From UBA6623 sp965248235 (lineage in GTDB: Bacteria > Acidobacteriota > Terriglobia > Bryobacterales > UBA6623), in the NCBI GenBank assembly GCA_965248235.1, contig CBDFIU010000005.1, positions 744,001 to 808,000 on the forward strand: DNA of 64,000 nucleotides, read 5' to 3'. This document shows positions 52,034 through 61,024 of this stretch, one piece after another; the stretch's first letter is position 1; each line of letters begins with the position of its first letter. The notes under the pieces were generated by a model. The model had not been told where the DNA came from, ran no database searches, and was given only the letters and a program-made list of their open reading frames with translations. A program made the translations under genes and the position numbers.

Positions 52034-53002
52034 CTAACGATCTTTCTTCTTGTAAAGCGTAATCGCCACGAGAATAATAATCCCCTTGGCGAGGCCTTGC
52101 ATGTAGGGGGAAACGTTCAGCAGGTTCAGTAAATTGTTGATCATCGTGATGATCAGGGTGCCGAGCAAACTGCCCCACATCGTCCCGATGCCGCCGAAGA
52201 GACTGGTGCCGCCGATGACGACGGCGGCGATGGCGTCGAGTTCAAGACCGCGCCCGGCCCAGGGGTCGCCGACGGTGACGCGGGCGCTGAAGATAATCCC
52301 CCCGAGCGCGGCCAGCAACCCGCTGAGCGAATAGGTGATGATTTTCACGCGAGGGATGGAGATGCCCGAAAGCCGCGCCGCCTCTTCGTTGCCGCCCACG
52401 GCATAGACCTCGCGCCCGTACGGTGTGTAGCGCAGCACAAGCGCGCCGATTGCGAAGACCGCCACCATGATCAGCACCGGCACGGGAATCGGGCCAATGA
52501 AGCCGGCGCCGATCCAAGCATAAGCTCCCGAAATGCCGCCGATCGGCCGTCCGCCTGAAACCGTCAACGCCGCGCCTCCGGCGATAGCCATCATCGCCAA
52601 GGTAACGATAAACGGCGCCGTATCCCGCCACACAATCATCACGGCGTTGAAAGCGCCGATTGCCGCGCCCAAAGCCAGAGTCGCGAAAAGAACGACGGGC
52701 AACGGCGCGCCCCCGCCATCGGCAAACAGCAGCGCGGCGACGACACTCGTCAGGCTCAACACCATGCCGACCGAGAGATCGATGCCGGCAGTGAGAATCA
52801 CGAAGGTCATGCCGACGGAGACGACGCCCAACATGGCGCTTTGACGCAGGACGTTGGTGATGTTGCGACCGCTGAGAAAAGTAGGGGCGAGAAGGCCTCC
52901 CGCCAAAACGATCAACAGGAACGCAACGATCGCCCCGGCGCCGGGTCCGAGTCGTTCGAGTATCCGCGCGGCGGTGGGACGGATGCCGGATGGGGACGCC
53001 AT
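52034..53002 (-). CDS. Sugar ABC transporter permease (RbsC-like)
   Basis: A 322-residue permease of the BPD_transp_2 family with 8-10 spans. AIVAFLLIVLAGGLLAPTFL, GRNITNVLRQSAMLGVVSVG, MTFVILTAGIDLSVG and VVIGGTSLFGGIGTMWGSLL are typical of ribose/xylose permeases. It belongs with the binding protein on the same strand and the ATPase on the other side of the divergent promoter region 53003-53124. Confidence 0.94.
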   Translation of the reverse strand: MASPSGIRPTAARILERLGPGAGAIVAFLLIVLAGGLLAPTFLSGRNITNVLRQSAMLGVVSVGMTFVILTAGIDLSVGMVLSLTSVVAALLFADGGGAPLPVVLFATLALGAAIGAFNAVMIVWRDTAPFIVTLAMMAIAGGAALTVSGGRPIGGISGAYAWIGAGFIGPIPVPVLIMVAVFAIGALVLRYTPYGREVYAVGGNEEAARLSGISIPRVKIITYSLSGLLAALGGIIFSARVTVGDPWAGRGLELDAIAAVVIGGTSLFGGIGTMWGSLLGTLIITMINNLLNLLNVSPYMQGLAKGIIILVAITLYKKKDR

Positions 53003-53124
53003 GGATGAGAGACGGCCGGGGAAACCTCGGCCGAGCCCAATTATAGACGGTCGGCGGTGCTAGACTCGGCGGTCGAAATGCTGTAATCTAGCAACGGGAA
53101 TCCTTATCTCCCGGGAGGCGAGCC

Positions 53125-54600
53125 GTGCGCCGATCGACCTACGACAGTTCCCGCCCTTCCGCGGCGACCCCGCCCGCCCGTTCCCGGCGTGACTTTCTTT
53201 GGGAAGCCGGCGGCGGTTTTGCCGGCACGGCACTGACCTGTTTGCTCGCCTCCGACGGCTTTTTCGGCGATACGGCCGCTGCCGCGCCCATCTCCGAAAC
53301 GGCTCCCAAAGCGCCGCATTTTCCCGCCAAAGCCAAGTCGTGCATTTTTCTTTTCATGTATGGCGGTCCCAGTCAAGTCGACACCTGGGACCCCAAACCC
53401 ATACTCAACAAGCGTCACGGCGAAGCGCTGCCGTTTTTCGACAGCGACCCCTTGTTGGCCATGCGCAAGGACCGCCTGGGCGGACTGCTCGGATCAACCC
53501 GCACGTTCACGCGGCACGGCGAATCGGGCATCGAGGTCTCCGATCTCTACCCGCACCTGGCCGGTCAAATTGACGACCTGGCGGTGATTCGCTCGACTTA
53601 CGCCGACAGTTTCGCGCACGGCTCGGGGTTGCTGCAGATGAACACCGGGCAGCTTCGCCAAGGGCACCCCTGCCTGGGGTCGTGGGTGAACTACGGGCTC
53701 GGCACCGAGAATCAGGATTTGCCGGGATTCGTCGTCTTGCTCGATCCTCGCGGCGGTCCTATTTCGGGTCCGCCGAACTGGGGCGCGGGCTACATGCCGG
53801 CCAGTTACCAAGGGACCCGGTTCCGCTCCCAAGGCGACCCGATCCTGTTTCTCGAGAGGCCCGAGGGAGTGACCGACACGGAGCAACGGCGGCAGCTTGA
53901 CCTGCTGCGGCGGCTGCACGAGCTGCGCGGCGCGCCGGGTCCGGAGAACGACGAACTCGAAGCCCGCATCGCCAGTTACGAGCTGGCCTTTCGGATGCAG
54001 CAATCGGCGCCCGAGGCGGTGGATCTGGCGAGCGAAACGCCGGAGACGCAAAAACTCTACGGGCTTGGCGAGCCGATCTCGGAGAAGTTCGGGCGCAATT
54101 GCCTGATCGCGCGACGGCTGGTCGAGCGAGGCGTTCGCTTCGTGCAAGTCTACTCGGGCGGCGGGCACGGCAATGACAACTGGGACGCGCACCAAAATGT
54201 GGATGAAAATCACGAGAAGCACGGCGCGGAAACCGACCGCCCGATCGCGGGGCTATTGCAAGATTTGAAAGGGCGGGGCCTCCTCGACGACACGTTGGTC
54301 GTGTGGGCTGGGGAGTTCGGCCGCACGCCGACGAGCCAAAACACCGTCGGCCGCGACCACAGCCCGCGCGGCTTCAGCACCTGGATGGCCGGTGGCGGAG
54401 TTCCCGGCGGACAAGTCATCGGCGCCACCGACGAGTTCGGCTACCAGGCCATCGAGGACAAAGTCCACGTGCATGATTTGCACGCCACGATTCTCCACCA
54501 GATGGGGCTCGACCATACGTTGCTGACCTACTTCCAAGCCGGCCGCAACCGCCGCTTGACCGATGTGCACGGGCGCGTGGTCAAGCAGCTCGCCGGGTAG
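53125..54600 (+). CDS. DUF1501 protein, Tat-exported
   Basis: A 491-residue protein from GTG 53125 with GGGAGG six bases upstream. The Tat signal SRRDFLWEAGGGFAGTALT is near residue 17-35. KAKSCIFLFMYGGPSQVDTW, DPKPILNKRHGEALP, HFGSGLLQMNTGQ-type and VWAGEFGRTPTSQ, then GRDHSPRGFSTWMAGGG are DUF1501 hallmarks; the fold is alkaline phosphatase/sulfatase-like. It is followed after 10 bases by the sugar ABC ATPase. DUF1501 proteins usually pair with DUF1800 or cytochrome-domain proteins, not with ABC transporters. Confidence 0.93.
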   Translation: MRRSTYDSSRPSAATPPARSRRDFLWEAGGGFAGTALTCLLASDGFFGDTAAAAPISETAPKAPHFPAKAKSCIFLFMYGGPSQVDTWDPKPILNKRHGEALPFFDSDPLLAMRKDRLGGLLGSTRTFTRHGESGIEVSDLYPHLAGQIDDLAVIRSTYADSFAHGSGLLQMNTGQLRQGHPCLGSWVNYGLGTENQDLPGFVVLLDPRGGPISGPPNWGAGYMPASYQGTRFRSQGDPILFLERPEGVTDTEQRRQLDLLRRLHELRGAPGPENDELEARIASYELAFRMQQSAPEAVDLASETPETQKLYGLGEPISEKFGRNCLIARRLVERGVRFVQVYSGGGHGNDNWDAHQNVDENHEKHGAETDRPIAGLLQDLKGRGLLDDTLVVWAGEFGRTPTSQNTVGRDHSPRGFSTWMAGGGVPGGQVIGATDEFGYQAIEDKVHVHDLHATILHQMGLDHTLLTYFQAGRNRRLTDVHGRVVKQLAG

Positions 54601-54610
54601 GCTGATACCC

Positions 54611-56092
54611 GTGGCCCCCCGACTCGAAGCCCGCGGCATCGTCAAGACCTTCGGGGGCACCCACGCCCTTGACCAGGTCGACTTCACGGCCGAAGCGGGC
54701 GAGATCCACGCCGTGCTCGGTGAAAACGGCGCCGGGAAATCCACGCTGATGAAAATCCTGTGTGGGGCGCTCGCCCCCGACCAGGGGACTATGCTGCTTG
54801 ACGGCGACGCCATACGTTTTTCGAACCCGCAAGACGGACTCGACGCCGGGGTCTCTATCGTCCATCAACAGTTCACGCTGGTTCCACGGCAGTCGGTCGC
54901 CGAAAACATTTTTCTAGGCCGCACGCCGAGCGGACGGTTCGGGTTCGTCGATTGGAAAAGGTTGTTCGCCGAGGCGCGTTCGCTGCTCGATCGGCTTGAT
55001 TCGGACCTCGACCTGCGGCGCCCGGTCAAGGATCTCGGCGCCGGCGAACGCCGCGTCATCGAAATCGCGCGAGCGCTTTCGGTGTCGGCGAAAGTTCTGA
55101 TTCTGGATGAACCCTCGGCGGTGCTGGGGCCTCGGGAACTCGCGAAGCTCTTCGACATCCTGCGCAAGCTCAAGGCCGAAGGCCGCACGATCCTCTACAT
55201 CTCCCACCGCCTCGAGGAAATTTTCGAGATCGCCGACCGTGTCACGGTCTTGCGCGACGGCCGCTCGGTGGGTGTCTACCCGATGGACGAGCAAGTCGAC
55301 CGGGCGTTCTTGGTCGGTCGCATGGTGGGGCGTGAGTGGAACGAGCAGTTTCCGGAGAAGTTCGCCGAGCGGGGTCCGGAAAAGCTCTCCGTCGAGGGCC
55401 TAACGCGCCGCGGTGCATTCGAGGACGTCAGCTTTCGCTTGCACGCCGGGGAAGTCGTGGGCTTGGCGGGATTGGTCGGCTCGGGCCGCACCGAAGTTTG
55501 TAAATGCATCATTGGGGCGTTGAGGTTCGACGCGGGCACGGTCGCGGTGGACGGCCGCGCCGCGCGCATTCGCTCCCCTCGGGAAGCCTTGGCGGCGGGC
55601 ATCGCCTATTCGTCGGAAGATCGCCACGGGGAAGGCGTTGTCGGGTGTCGCGACGTCGGCGAGAATATCACGCTGGCGGTCGTAAGGAAATTCGCACGGC
55701 GAGGTTTTCTGCGCTTGGGCCGCGAGAACGGCTTTATCGACGACATGATGCGAAAGACTGATGTCAGAGCGAGCGGACGCCGCCAAACGGTGTCGAGTCT
55801 GAGCGGCGGTAATCAGCAAAAAGTCGCGCTGGCGAAGTGGCTGAGCACCGGAGCAACGGTCTTCCTACTCGACGAGCCGACGGCGGGAATCGACGTCGGC
55901 GCCAAGAGCGGGATCTACAAGTTAATCGGCGAGTTGGCTCGAAGCGGCGCGGCGGTGCTGCTGGTTTCCTCCGACATTCCCGAGGTGATCTCGATGAGTT
56001 CGCGCGTGCTCGTGATGAAGCGCGGGCGGATTGTGAGTCGCCTCGAAGGCGACGCGGCAACGGAGGAGGCGGTGCTGACGGCGGCGCTGTAG
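54611..56092 (+). CDS. Sugar ABC transporter ATP-binding protein (RbsA/MglA type)
   Basis: A 493-residue tandem ATPase from GTG 54611. First domain: Walker A GENGAGKSTLMK, Q-loop HQQFTLVPRQSVAEN, signature LGAGERRVIEIARAL, Walker B LILDEPSAVLG. Second domain: degenerate Walker A GLVGSGRTEVCK (normal for the family) and LSGGNQQKVALAKWL, FLLDEPTAGIDVG. It powers the sugar permease encoded by the divergent unit. The frame is open further upstream, overlapping the DUF1501 gene, but lacks similarity. Confidence 0.94.
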   Translation: MAPRLEARGIVKTFGGTHALDQVDFTAEAGEIHAVLGENGAGKSTLMKILCGALAPDQGTMLLDGDAIRFSNPQDGLDAGVSIVHQQFTLVPRQSVAENIFLGRTPSGRFGFVDWKRLFAEARSLLDRLDSDLDLRRPVKDLGAGERRVIEIARALSVSAKVLILDEPSAVLGPRELAKLFDILRKLKAEGRTILYISHRLEEIFEIADRVTVLRDGRSVGVYPMDEQVDRAFLVGRMVGREWNEQFPEKFAERGPEKLSVEGLTRRGAFEDVSFRLHAGEVVGLAGLVGSGRTEVCKCIIGALRFDAGTVAVDGRAARIRSPREALAAGIAYSSEDRHGEGVVGCRDVGENITLAVVRKFARRGFLRLGRENGFIDDMMRKTDVRASGRRQTVSSLSGGNQQKVALAKWLSTGATVFLLDEPTAGIDVGAKSGIYKLIGELARSGAAVLLVSSDIPEVISMSSRVLVMKRGRIVSRLEGDAATEEAVLTAAL

Positions 56093-56161
56093 TTCCCTGC
56101 CGGGCGCGGGGCGGCATTGCGGCATTGCCGAAGCCCCGCCGAATGCGTTGAGATAAGAGAA

Positions 56162-56371
56162 GTGGAAGAACTGATCTTCGCAGTGACACAAGAGGCGGAC
56201 GGCGGTTACGTCGCCGAATGCCTGACGGAGAATATCTTCACCCAAGGCGAGAACTGGGAAGAACTCAGAGCCAACGTCAAGGAGGCTGTCAGCGCCTTCT
56301 TTTTCGATCAAACGCAACCGGCGCGGGTGCGGCTTCACCTTGTACGGGATGAAATGTTAGCCTTGCGATGA
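56162..56371 (+). CDS. hicB: HicB-family antitoxin
   Basis: A 69-residue protein from GTG 56162. The pattern LIFAVTQEADGGYVAECLTE, NIFTQGENWEELRANVKEAV and RVRLHLVRDEMLA is the partial RNase H-like HicB fold of the short, non-DNA-binding type. It normally blocks the HicA mRNA interferase. Its stop overlaps the hicA start as ATGA. Since the hicA reading frame is broken, this antitoxin may now be unpaired. Confidence 0.85.
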   Translation: MEELIFAVTQEADGGYVAECLTENIFTQGENWEELRANVKEAVSAFFFDQTQPARVRLHLVRDEMLALR

Positions 56372-56540
56372 AGCTCCCGCGCGACCTGAGCGGCTCGCCG
56401 CCGCACTTTGCCGACGATGGGGCTATTCCAAGGTTCACCGAGTCGGAACCACGTAATCCTCGAAACCGCTGAGCCGACACACCAACGAATTTCGATTCCC
56501 GCTCACTCCAAGCTATGGGGCGCGGTGAATCGGGCTCTCT
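56368..56540 (+). pseudogene. hicA: HicA toxin gene broken by two frameshifts
   Basis: ATG 56368 gives MKLPRDLSG, the usual HicA start, then leaves the family. A second frame from about 56394 gives LAALCRRWGYSKVHRVG, and a third from about 56450 gives HVILETAEPTHQRISIPAHS. Together they rebuild HicA almost end to end: double-stranded RNA-binding-like fold with the catalytic His in the VG-x-HVILE motif. The first frame ends at TGA 56472. Two indels make it inactive unless the bases are wrong. Confidence 0.8.
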
Positions 56541-56552
56541 GTTCCGCGATGA

Positions 56553-57575
56553 TTACTCCTCGCCCGTTTCGCGATCCACCTTTTTCGCCACTTGCCGCAG
56601 TTTCTTTTCCAGGTCGGGGAGGCGGTTGAAAACGGCGGCGGAGCGCAGCCAGCGCCGATTTTCTATCGCGGGGTAGCCGGAAATCTTTTGGTTGGACGCG
56701 ACGTCGTTAGGAACGCCGCTTTGCGCCGTGATGAGGACGTTATCGCCAATGTTGAGGTGATTCACCAAGCCGACCTGTCCGGCGAAAATGCAATTCTTTC
56801 CGATCGTCGTACTGCCGGCGATGCCGACTTGCGCGCAGAGAATCGCGTCTTCGCCGACATCGACGGCATGGCCGATTTGGACGAGGTTGTCGATTTTCGA
56901 TCCGCGCCGAATGCGGGTTTCACCGACGGCCGCGCGGTCGACGCAGGAATGGGCTTGGATCTCGACGTCGTCTTCGATGACGACCTTGCCGGCCTGCACG
57001 ATCTTGTAATGCGTGCCGTCGCCGCGTTGCGCGAAGCCGTAGCCGTCCGAGCCGATCACGGCGCCGTTTTGGAGAATCACGCGATTGCCGATTTCGCAAA
57101 ACTCGCGCACGTTGACCTGCGAGTGCGCCGTGAAATCGTCGCCGATCACGACGCCTTCATAAATCGAAACATGAGAGTGCAGGACCGCGTTACGGCCGAT
57201 TACTACGTTTTCGCCGATCACCGTATAGGGGCCGATCGAGGCCTCTTCGCCGATCACGGCCGAGGGGGCGATGACGGCCGCGGCGTGAATACCCGGGGTC
57301 GGCGTGGGCGGTTGATAGAACAGTTCAAGCGCGCGGGCGAAGTCGAGGTAGGGGTTGGAGGAAATCAGAAAACCGAGCTGGAGGTCGGGGATTTCCTCGG
57401 CGATGATCACGGCCGAGGCGCGGCTGCCGCGGAGCTTCTTGACGTAGCGCGGATTCGATAGAAACGTCAACTCACCGGGTACGGCCTTCTCGATGCCGGC
57501 GACGCCGGAGATCTCCAACTCGAGGTCGCCGCTGCAGCGGCAGCCCAGGCGTTCGGCGATTTCCTTGAGTTTCAT
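56553..57575 (-). CDS. lpxD: UDP-3-O-acylglucosamine N-acyltransferase
   Basis: A 340-residue LpxD, third step of lipid A assembly. N-terminal uridine-binding domain (GVAGIEKAVPGELTFLSNPR) and then a long left-handed beta-helix (VIAPSAVIGEEASIGPYTVIG, IGSDGYGF, KIDNLVQIGHAVDVG with the catalytic His, QVGIAGSTTIG). ATG 57575 chosen (LKEIAERLGC). It stands far from the fabZ-lpxA-lpxI operon and is followed by the decayed hicA gene. Confidence 0.95.
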   Translation of the reverse strand: MKLKEIAERLGCRCSGDLELEISGVAGIEKAVPGELTFLSNPRYVKKLRGSRASAVIIAEEIPDLQLGFLISSNPYLDFARALELFYQPPTPTPGIHAAAVIAPSAVIGEEASIGPYTVIGENVVIGRNAVLHSHVSIYEGVVIGDDFTAHSQVNVREFCEIGNRVILQNGAVIGSDGYGFAQRGDGTHYKIVQAGKVVIEDDVEIQAHSCVDRAAVGETRIRRGSKIDNLVQIGHAVDVGEDAILCAQVGIAGSTTIGKNCIFAGQVGLVNHLNIGDNVLITAQSGVPNDVASNQKISGYPAIENRRWLRSAAVFNRLPDLEKKLRQVAKKVDRETGEE

Positions 57576-57644
57576 GCTTGGAACCAACCGGACGTCCGAC
57601 TCACGGTCTTGGCGGCTTCGTCACTTCCGGCCATTCCTTTCATG

Positions 57645-58475
57645 TTACGCGGGCGGACCGAAAACCGCCGCCTGGTACCGAGCCAGGAGGTCTTCTCCCC
57701 AAATCGCCGTCACAAGGCTTGTCGCCCCGAGGTAGCTTCCGAAAGGCAACTCGTACTGCCACTGCTTGCGGCCGGCGACGATGATGACCAAGCCGATGAT
57801 GGAACCGGCGATCGAGCCCAACATCAAAATCATGATCGTCGGCGCCAGACCCCAAAACGCCGCCACCATGGCCATCATCTTGACGTCCCCCAGTCCCAGC
57901 CCCTCGATCTTGCGCATGCGGAAATAGGCGGCGCGAAGGCCGTAGAGCAGTCCGCCGACGAAAGCGGCCGAAAAGATCGATTCGACCGCCGAGGCGACCC
58001 AAACCGCCGGCCGGCCCGAGAACAACCAAATAAGTCCCGTAAATCGGTCCGCAACCGGCACGATGGGGATGAGGGCGACCGCGACCACCAGACCGCCGAG
58101 AGTGATCTCGTCGGGCAAGATGTATTCGGTCAAGTCCGTGAAGATCAAGACCAACATCATCGAAGTGAAGATCGCGAGCTTGAAAGTCATCGGGTCTAGC
58201 CCGCCGCGCCAAAACAGGTAACCGTACAAGGCCGCGTTGAGCAGCTCGACGATGGGGTAGAGCATCGAAATGCGCTCGCCGCAGTGGCGACAACGGCCCT
58301 TGAGCAGGGCGTAGCCGAGCAGCGGAATGTTATCCCGCCAGGTGATCATCGCGTCGCAACTCGGGCAATGGGACCGCGGACGGACGACCGACTCGTCGCG
58401 AGGCCAGCGATAAATGCATACGTTCAGAAAACTGCCGATGATGAGGCCGAAGATGGAGGCAATGAAGGGGATCAC
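57645..58475 (-). CDS. pilD: Prepilin leader peptidase/N-methyltransferase
   Basis: A 276-residue polytopic aspartyl protease. The cytoplasmic domain carries two Cys pairs, CPSC and CRHC, around ITWRDNIPLLGYALLKGR. Catalytic Asp residues lie in FTDLTEYILPDEITLGG and KIEGLGLGDVKMMAMV. It cleaves and methylates type IV pilins or type II pseudopilins. The start GTG overlaps the GT4 stop (GTGA), so it is translated with the glycan genes, an uncommon setting. Confidence 0.95.
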   Translation of the reverse strand: MIPFIASIFGLIIGSFLNVCIYRWPRDESVVRPRSHCPSCDAMITWRDNIPLLGYALLKGRCRHCGERISMLYPIVELLNAALYGYLFWRGGLDPMTFKLAIFTSMMLVLIFTDLTEYILPDEITLGGLVVAVALIPIVPVADRFTGLIWLFSGRPAVWVASAVESIFSAAFVGGLLYGLRAAYFRMRKIEGLGLGDVKMMAMVAAFWGLAPTIMILMLGSIAGSIIGLVIIVAGRKQWQYELPFGSYLGATSLVTAIWGEDLLARYQAAVFGPPA

Positions 58476-59374
58476 GATGGAGTTGGGGGGTCCAGGACTT
58501 CGCGGTAGATTCGCTCGGTCCGAGCGACCATTATATCATCCGTAAATCGTTCTAAGACTTGCTGATACGCCCTTTCGGCGCAATCTCGGGCGAGGTCGGG
58601 GTTGCGTTCGAATCGCCGCAGCGCGTCAGCGATTTCCGCCGCGTCGTTGCGCACCAACAGGCCGGTTCTTTCGTGCTCGACGACCTCGGGGATGCCCCCC
58701 ACGCGGCTCGCGACGACCGGCACGCGATGCGCCATGGCCAATAAAACGGCCGAGCCGAGCCCCTCGGAGGCGGAAAGGTAGGCGAACATGCTCGCCGAGG
58801 GAAGGTCGACGGCGAGGTCGGTTGAAAGGTGTAAGGGAAGGCCCGCCCGCCGCGCGGCGGCTTCGAGCAGCGCGCCTTCCTTGAGAGGGTCATCGGAATA
58901 CGGCGCGACGACGCGCCCGGGGGGGCGTTCCGCCGTATGTCCCTCGGCGGGCGTGTGCACGGCATCGTAGACCACGTCGATCGCCGACTCCGCGACGCCC
59001 GCCCGGCGCAGTTGCCCCGCCACGTATTTCGACACGGCGAGAAAGCGGCGCGGCCGGGAATATTTCCAACGTGAGAAAACGCCGTGCTTGACATCGAAGG
59101 CGACGCGCCGTGAAACAACGAGCGGCTTGCGGGGGCGCCACAACGCGGCCAGCGTATGGGCTCGGGCGTCGTGGGCGTGGATCAGATCGGCGTCGGCCGC
59201 CGCGCGCAATAGGTTTGAAACACCGATGGGTCGTCCCGGCCGGCGGCCGAGTAAGGGCGGGCGGGCGAGCAGGATTTGGCTGTGCCCGCGTTCTTGCAGC
59301 CCTTCCATGAGGAGCAGCGCTTGGTACTGTCCGCCGCGCATCGTGCGGCCCGTATCGAGATGGAGAATGCGCAT
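58472..59374 (-). CDS. GT4 glycosyltransferase
   Basis: A 300-residue, rather short GT-B enzyme. MRILHLDTGRTMRGGQYQAL is the acceptor-domain start; the donor domain has SASMFAYLSASEGLGSAVLLAM, VVASRVGGIPEVVEHERTG and NPDLARDCAERAYQQVLERF. The start overlaps the preceding stop as TAATG. It likely adds a sugar to LPS core or O-antigen. Confidence 0.9.
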   Translation of the reverse strand: MRILHLDTGRTMRGGQYQALLLMEGLQERGHSQILLARPPLLGRRPGRPIGVSNLLRAAADADLIHAHDARAHTLAALWRPRKPLVVSRRVAFDVKHGVFSRWKYSRPRRFLAVSKYVAGQLRRAGVAESAIDVVYDAVHTPAEGHTAERPPGRVVAPYSDDPLKEGALLEAAARRAGLPLHLSTDLAVDLPSASMFAYLSASEGLGSAVLLAMAHRVPVVASRVGGIPEVVEHERTGLLVRNDAAEIADALRRFERNPDLARDCAERAYQQVLERFTDDIMVARTERIYREVLDPPTPS

Positions 59375-60114
59375 TACTCCGAACCGAGATGCCATGCCTT
59401 GGCGTACTTGGCGAAGACGTAAAAAGCCGCCATCGAGGCAATGATCAAGCCCTCGATACCGTCCAGAAAACCGAGTTTGAGAACGTAGGAGCGCGCGAAA
59501 GCCCAGGGCGGCGAGAGCAAGAGGTTGCCGACATGAGGTCGCCGACCTTCGTCGTGGAATTGTTGGGCGGCCAGCGCCGTGTAGCGGTTGGTCGTGCTGA
59601 TGTGGTCGCTCAACGAGCGGCAGGTGTAATGAAGCAGGTCGCCGTCAAGCTCGCCGACCGTGCCGTCGACTTGGACCGATTCATGCACAAGTCCTTCCCA
59701 GCGCGCTCGGCGGCGGTCGTAAAGGCGGACCTTCTTGTCGGGGTACCAACCGGAGTGATGAATCCACTTACCGAGATAAAACGCCTTGCGCGAAAAGTGA
59801 TAGGCATCGCGGTCGGCGCCTTTTGATTTGATCCGCCGTAACGACGCGTCCAGATCGCCGCTCGGCACCTCGTCGGCGTCGAGTGAAAGAATCCAGTCGT
59901 GGGCGGCCTGTTGATCGGCGAAATTCTTCTGCGAAGCGAAGCCGTCGAACTCCCGGTGGCAAACCCGCGCCCCGAAATTTCGGGCGATCTCGACCGTCTT
60001 GTCGGTCGAGCCCGAGTCGACGATGACGACTTCCTCGCACCAGCGCAGTTTTTTGAGCACCCGCGGCAGGTTTTCTTCTTCGTTGAGAGTGATCAGGACG
60101 GCGGAAATTTCCAC
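59374..60114 (-). CDS. GT2 glycosyltransferase, WaaE/KdtX-like
   Basis: A 246-residue GT-A enzyme. ISAVLITLNEEENLPRVLKK, LRWCEEVVIVDSGSTDKTVE, then HDWILSLDADEVPS (DxD-like) and RLYDRRRARWEGLVHE match the LPS core beta-1,4-glucosyltransferase family. A C-terminal hydrophobic helix (GLIIASMAAFYVFAKYA) fits peripheral membrane attachment. First in a chain overlapping with the GT4 and pilD. Confidence 0.92.
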   Translation of the reverse strand: MEISAVLITLNEEENLPRVLKKLRWCEEVVIVDSGSTDKTVEIARNFGARVCHREFDGFASQKNFADQQAAHDWILSLDADEVPSGDLDASLRRIKSKGADRDAYHFSRKAFYLGKWIHHSGWYPDKKVRLYDRRRARWEGLVHESVQVDGTVGELDGDLLHYTCRSLSDHISTTNRYTALAAQQFHDEGRRPHVGNLLLSPPWAFARSYVLKLGFLDGIEGLIIASMAAFYVFAKYAKAWHLGSE

Positions 60115-60227
60115 GGTTCAACTTTGCGCGGCGGGAAGCGCCCGTACGCTTCTTTCATTATGTGCGAGTGGCGGGGCGGCTGGATCTCGTTCGGAGGGCG
60201 GACCTAACAAGCCGGGGCAAGCGCCGC

Positions 60228-61010
60228 CTAACACCCGGCCGGGCGTTTTGTTCGCTTGAGCCAGGCGTGGGGCCAGTAGGTCGGCGTCTTGGCGACGCGG
60301 CCTCCGGCGACCGGCCTCTGGGGTTCAACCTGCTCGAACTCGTCGTTCGCGGCAAGAAAGTCGCGAGCCGCCGAGCCGGGGTTATCTTCCGCCCAATTCG
60401 CGTCGCCTCCCGGAACATCGGCCAGGTCTTTCATCACGCCGTCGGTGACGACGAGATACGACCCCGGCGTGACGAAATCGGCGTAGGCCGCCAATTCCTT
60501 ACTCACGTGCTTCTTCGTGTGATTCGAATCGAGAATCACCAGCACCGACCCGGCTCCCTCCACCTTCTTAGCAACCTGCTCGACCACCGGAGCCGCGGCC
60601 GAATCACCTTCAATCAACGTAATCCAGGGAGCCAGCCCGTGTTGCTCGACGGCGCTTCGTACCTGTTTCGGAATTTCGATATCGACTCCCACGACGCGGC
60701 CGCTGCCCAGCGCCTTGCACAGCGTCGCCAGAAACATCAGCGAGCCGCCGCGGTAAACACCGGTCTCGACGATCACCTCGGGCCGCAACTCGAAAAGTAC
60801 TTCCTGTAAGCGCAGCAAGTCCTCGGGAAGCTGAACGATCGGAAGGCCCATCCACGAAAACGTGAAATAGTATTCCAAGCTCCAGCCGACCCGCAGCCAT
60901 TGCTCGGAGAGCAGCTCGAAAGCTTCCTTGCTGTAAAGGTCGTGGGTAACCGCATCCGGACCCTCGCCCGTGAGCAGCGTGCGGGCGTCGGTGTCAATGG
61001 TGATCTTCAC
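60228..61010 (-). CDS. CmcI-type class I methyltransferase
   Basis: A 260-residue protein from GTG 61010 (GGGGA nine bases upstream). Motifs: RPEVIVETGVYRGGSLMFLA, VVGVDIEIPKQVRSAVEQHG, IEGDSAA, VLVILDSNHTKKHVSKEL and PGSYLVVTDGVMKDL match the cephalosporin-hydroxylase/rhamnosyl O-methyltransferase (CmcI) family. In glycan clusters these enzymes O-methylate sugars. The SAM site is the GVYRGGS loop. Its upstream gap holds a REP-like element. Confidence 0.88.
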   Translation of the reverse strand: MKITIDTDARTLLTGEGPDAVTHDLYSKEAFELLSEQWLRVGWSLEYYFTFSWMGLPIVQLPEDLLRLQEVLFELRPEVIVETGVYRGGSLMFLATLCKALGSGRVVGVDIEIPKQVRSAVEQHGLAPWITLIEGDSAAAPVVEQVAKKVEGAGSVLVILDSNHTKKHVSKELAAYADFVTPGSYLVVTDGVMKDLADVPGGDANWAEDNPGSAARDFLAANDEFEQVEPQRPVAGGRVAKTPTYWPHAWLKRTKRPAGC

Positions 61011-61024
61011 GAGCCCGATTCCCC

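Noticed and set aside
56408..56629. An independent small gene downstream of hicB
   Set aside because: Its recognisable residues are the C-terminal half of HicA; the rest overlaps the end of lpxD. It is part of the broken hicA.
56592..57461. A 289-codon plus-strand frame opposite lpxD with Asp/Val-rich repeats
   Set aside because: The repetitiveness reflects the hexapeptide repeats of LpxD read backwards.
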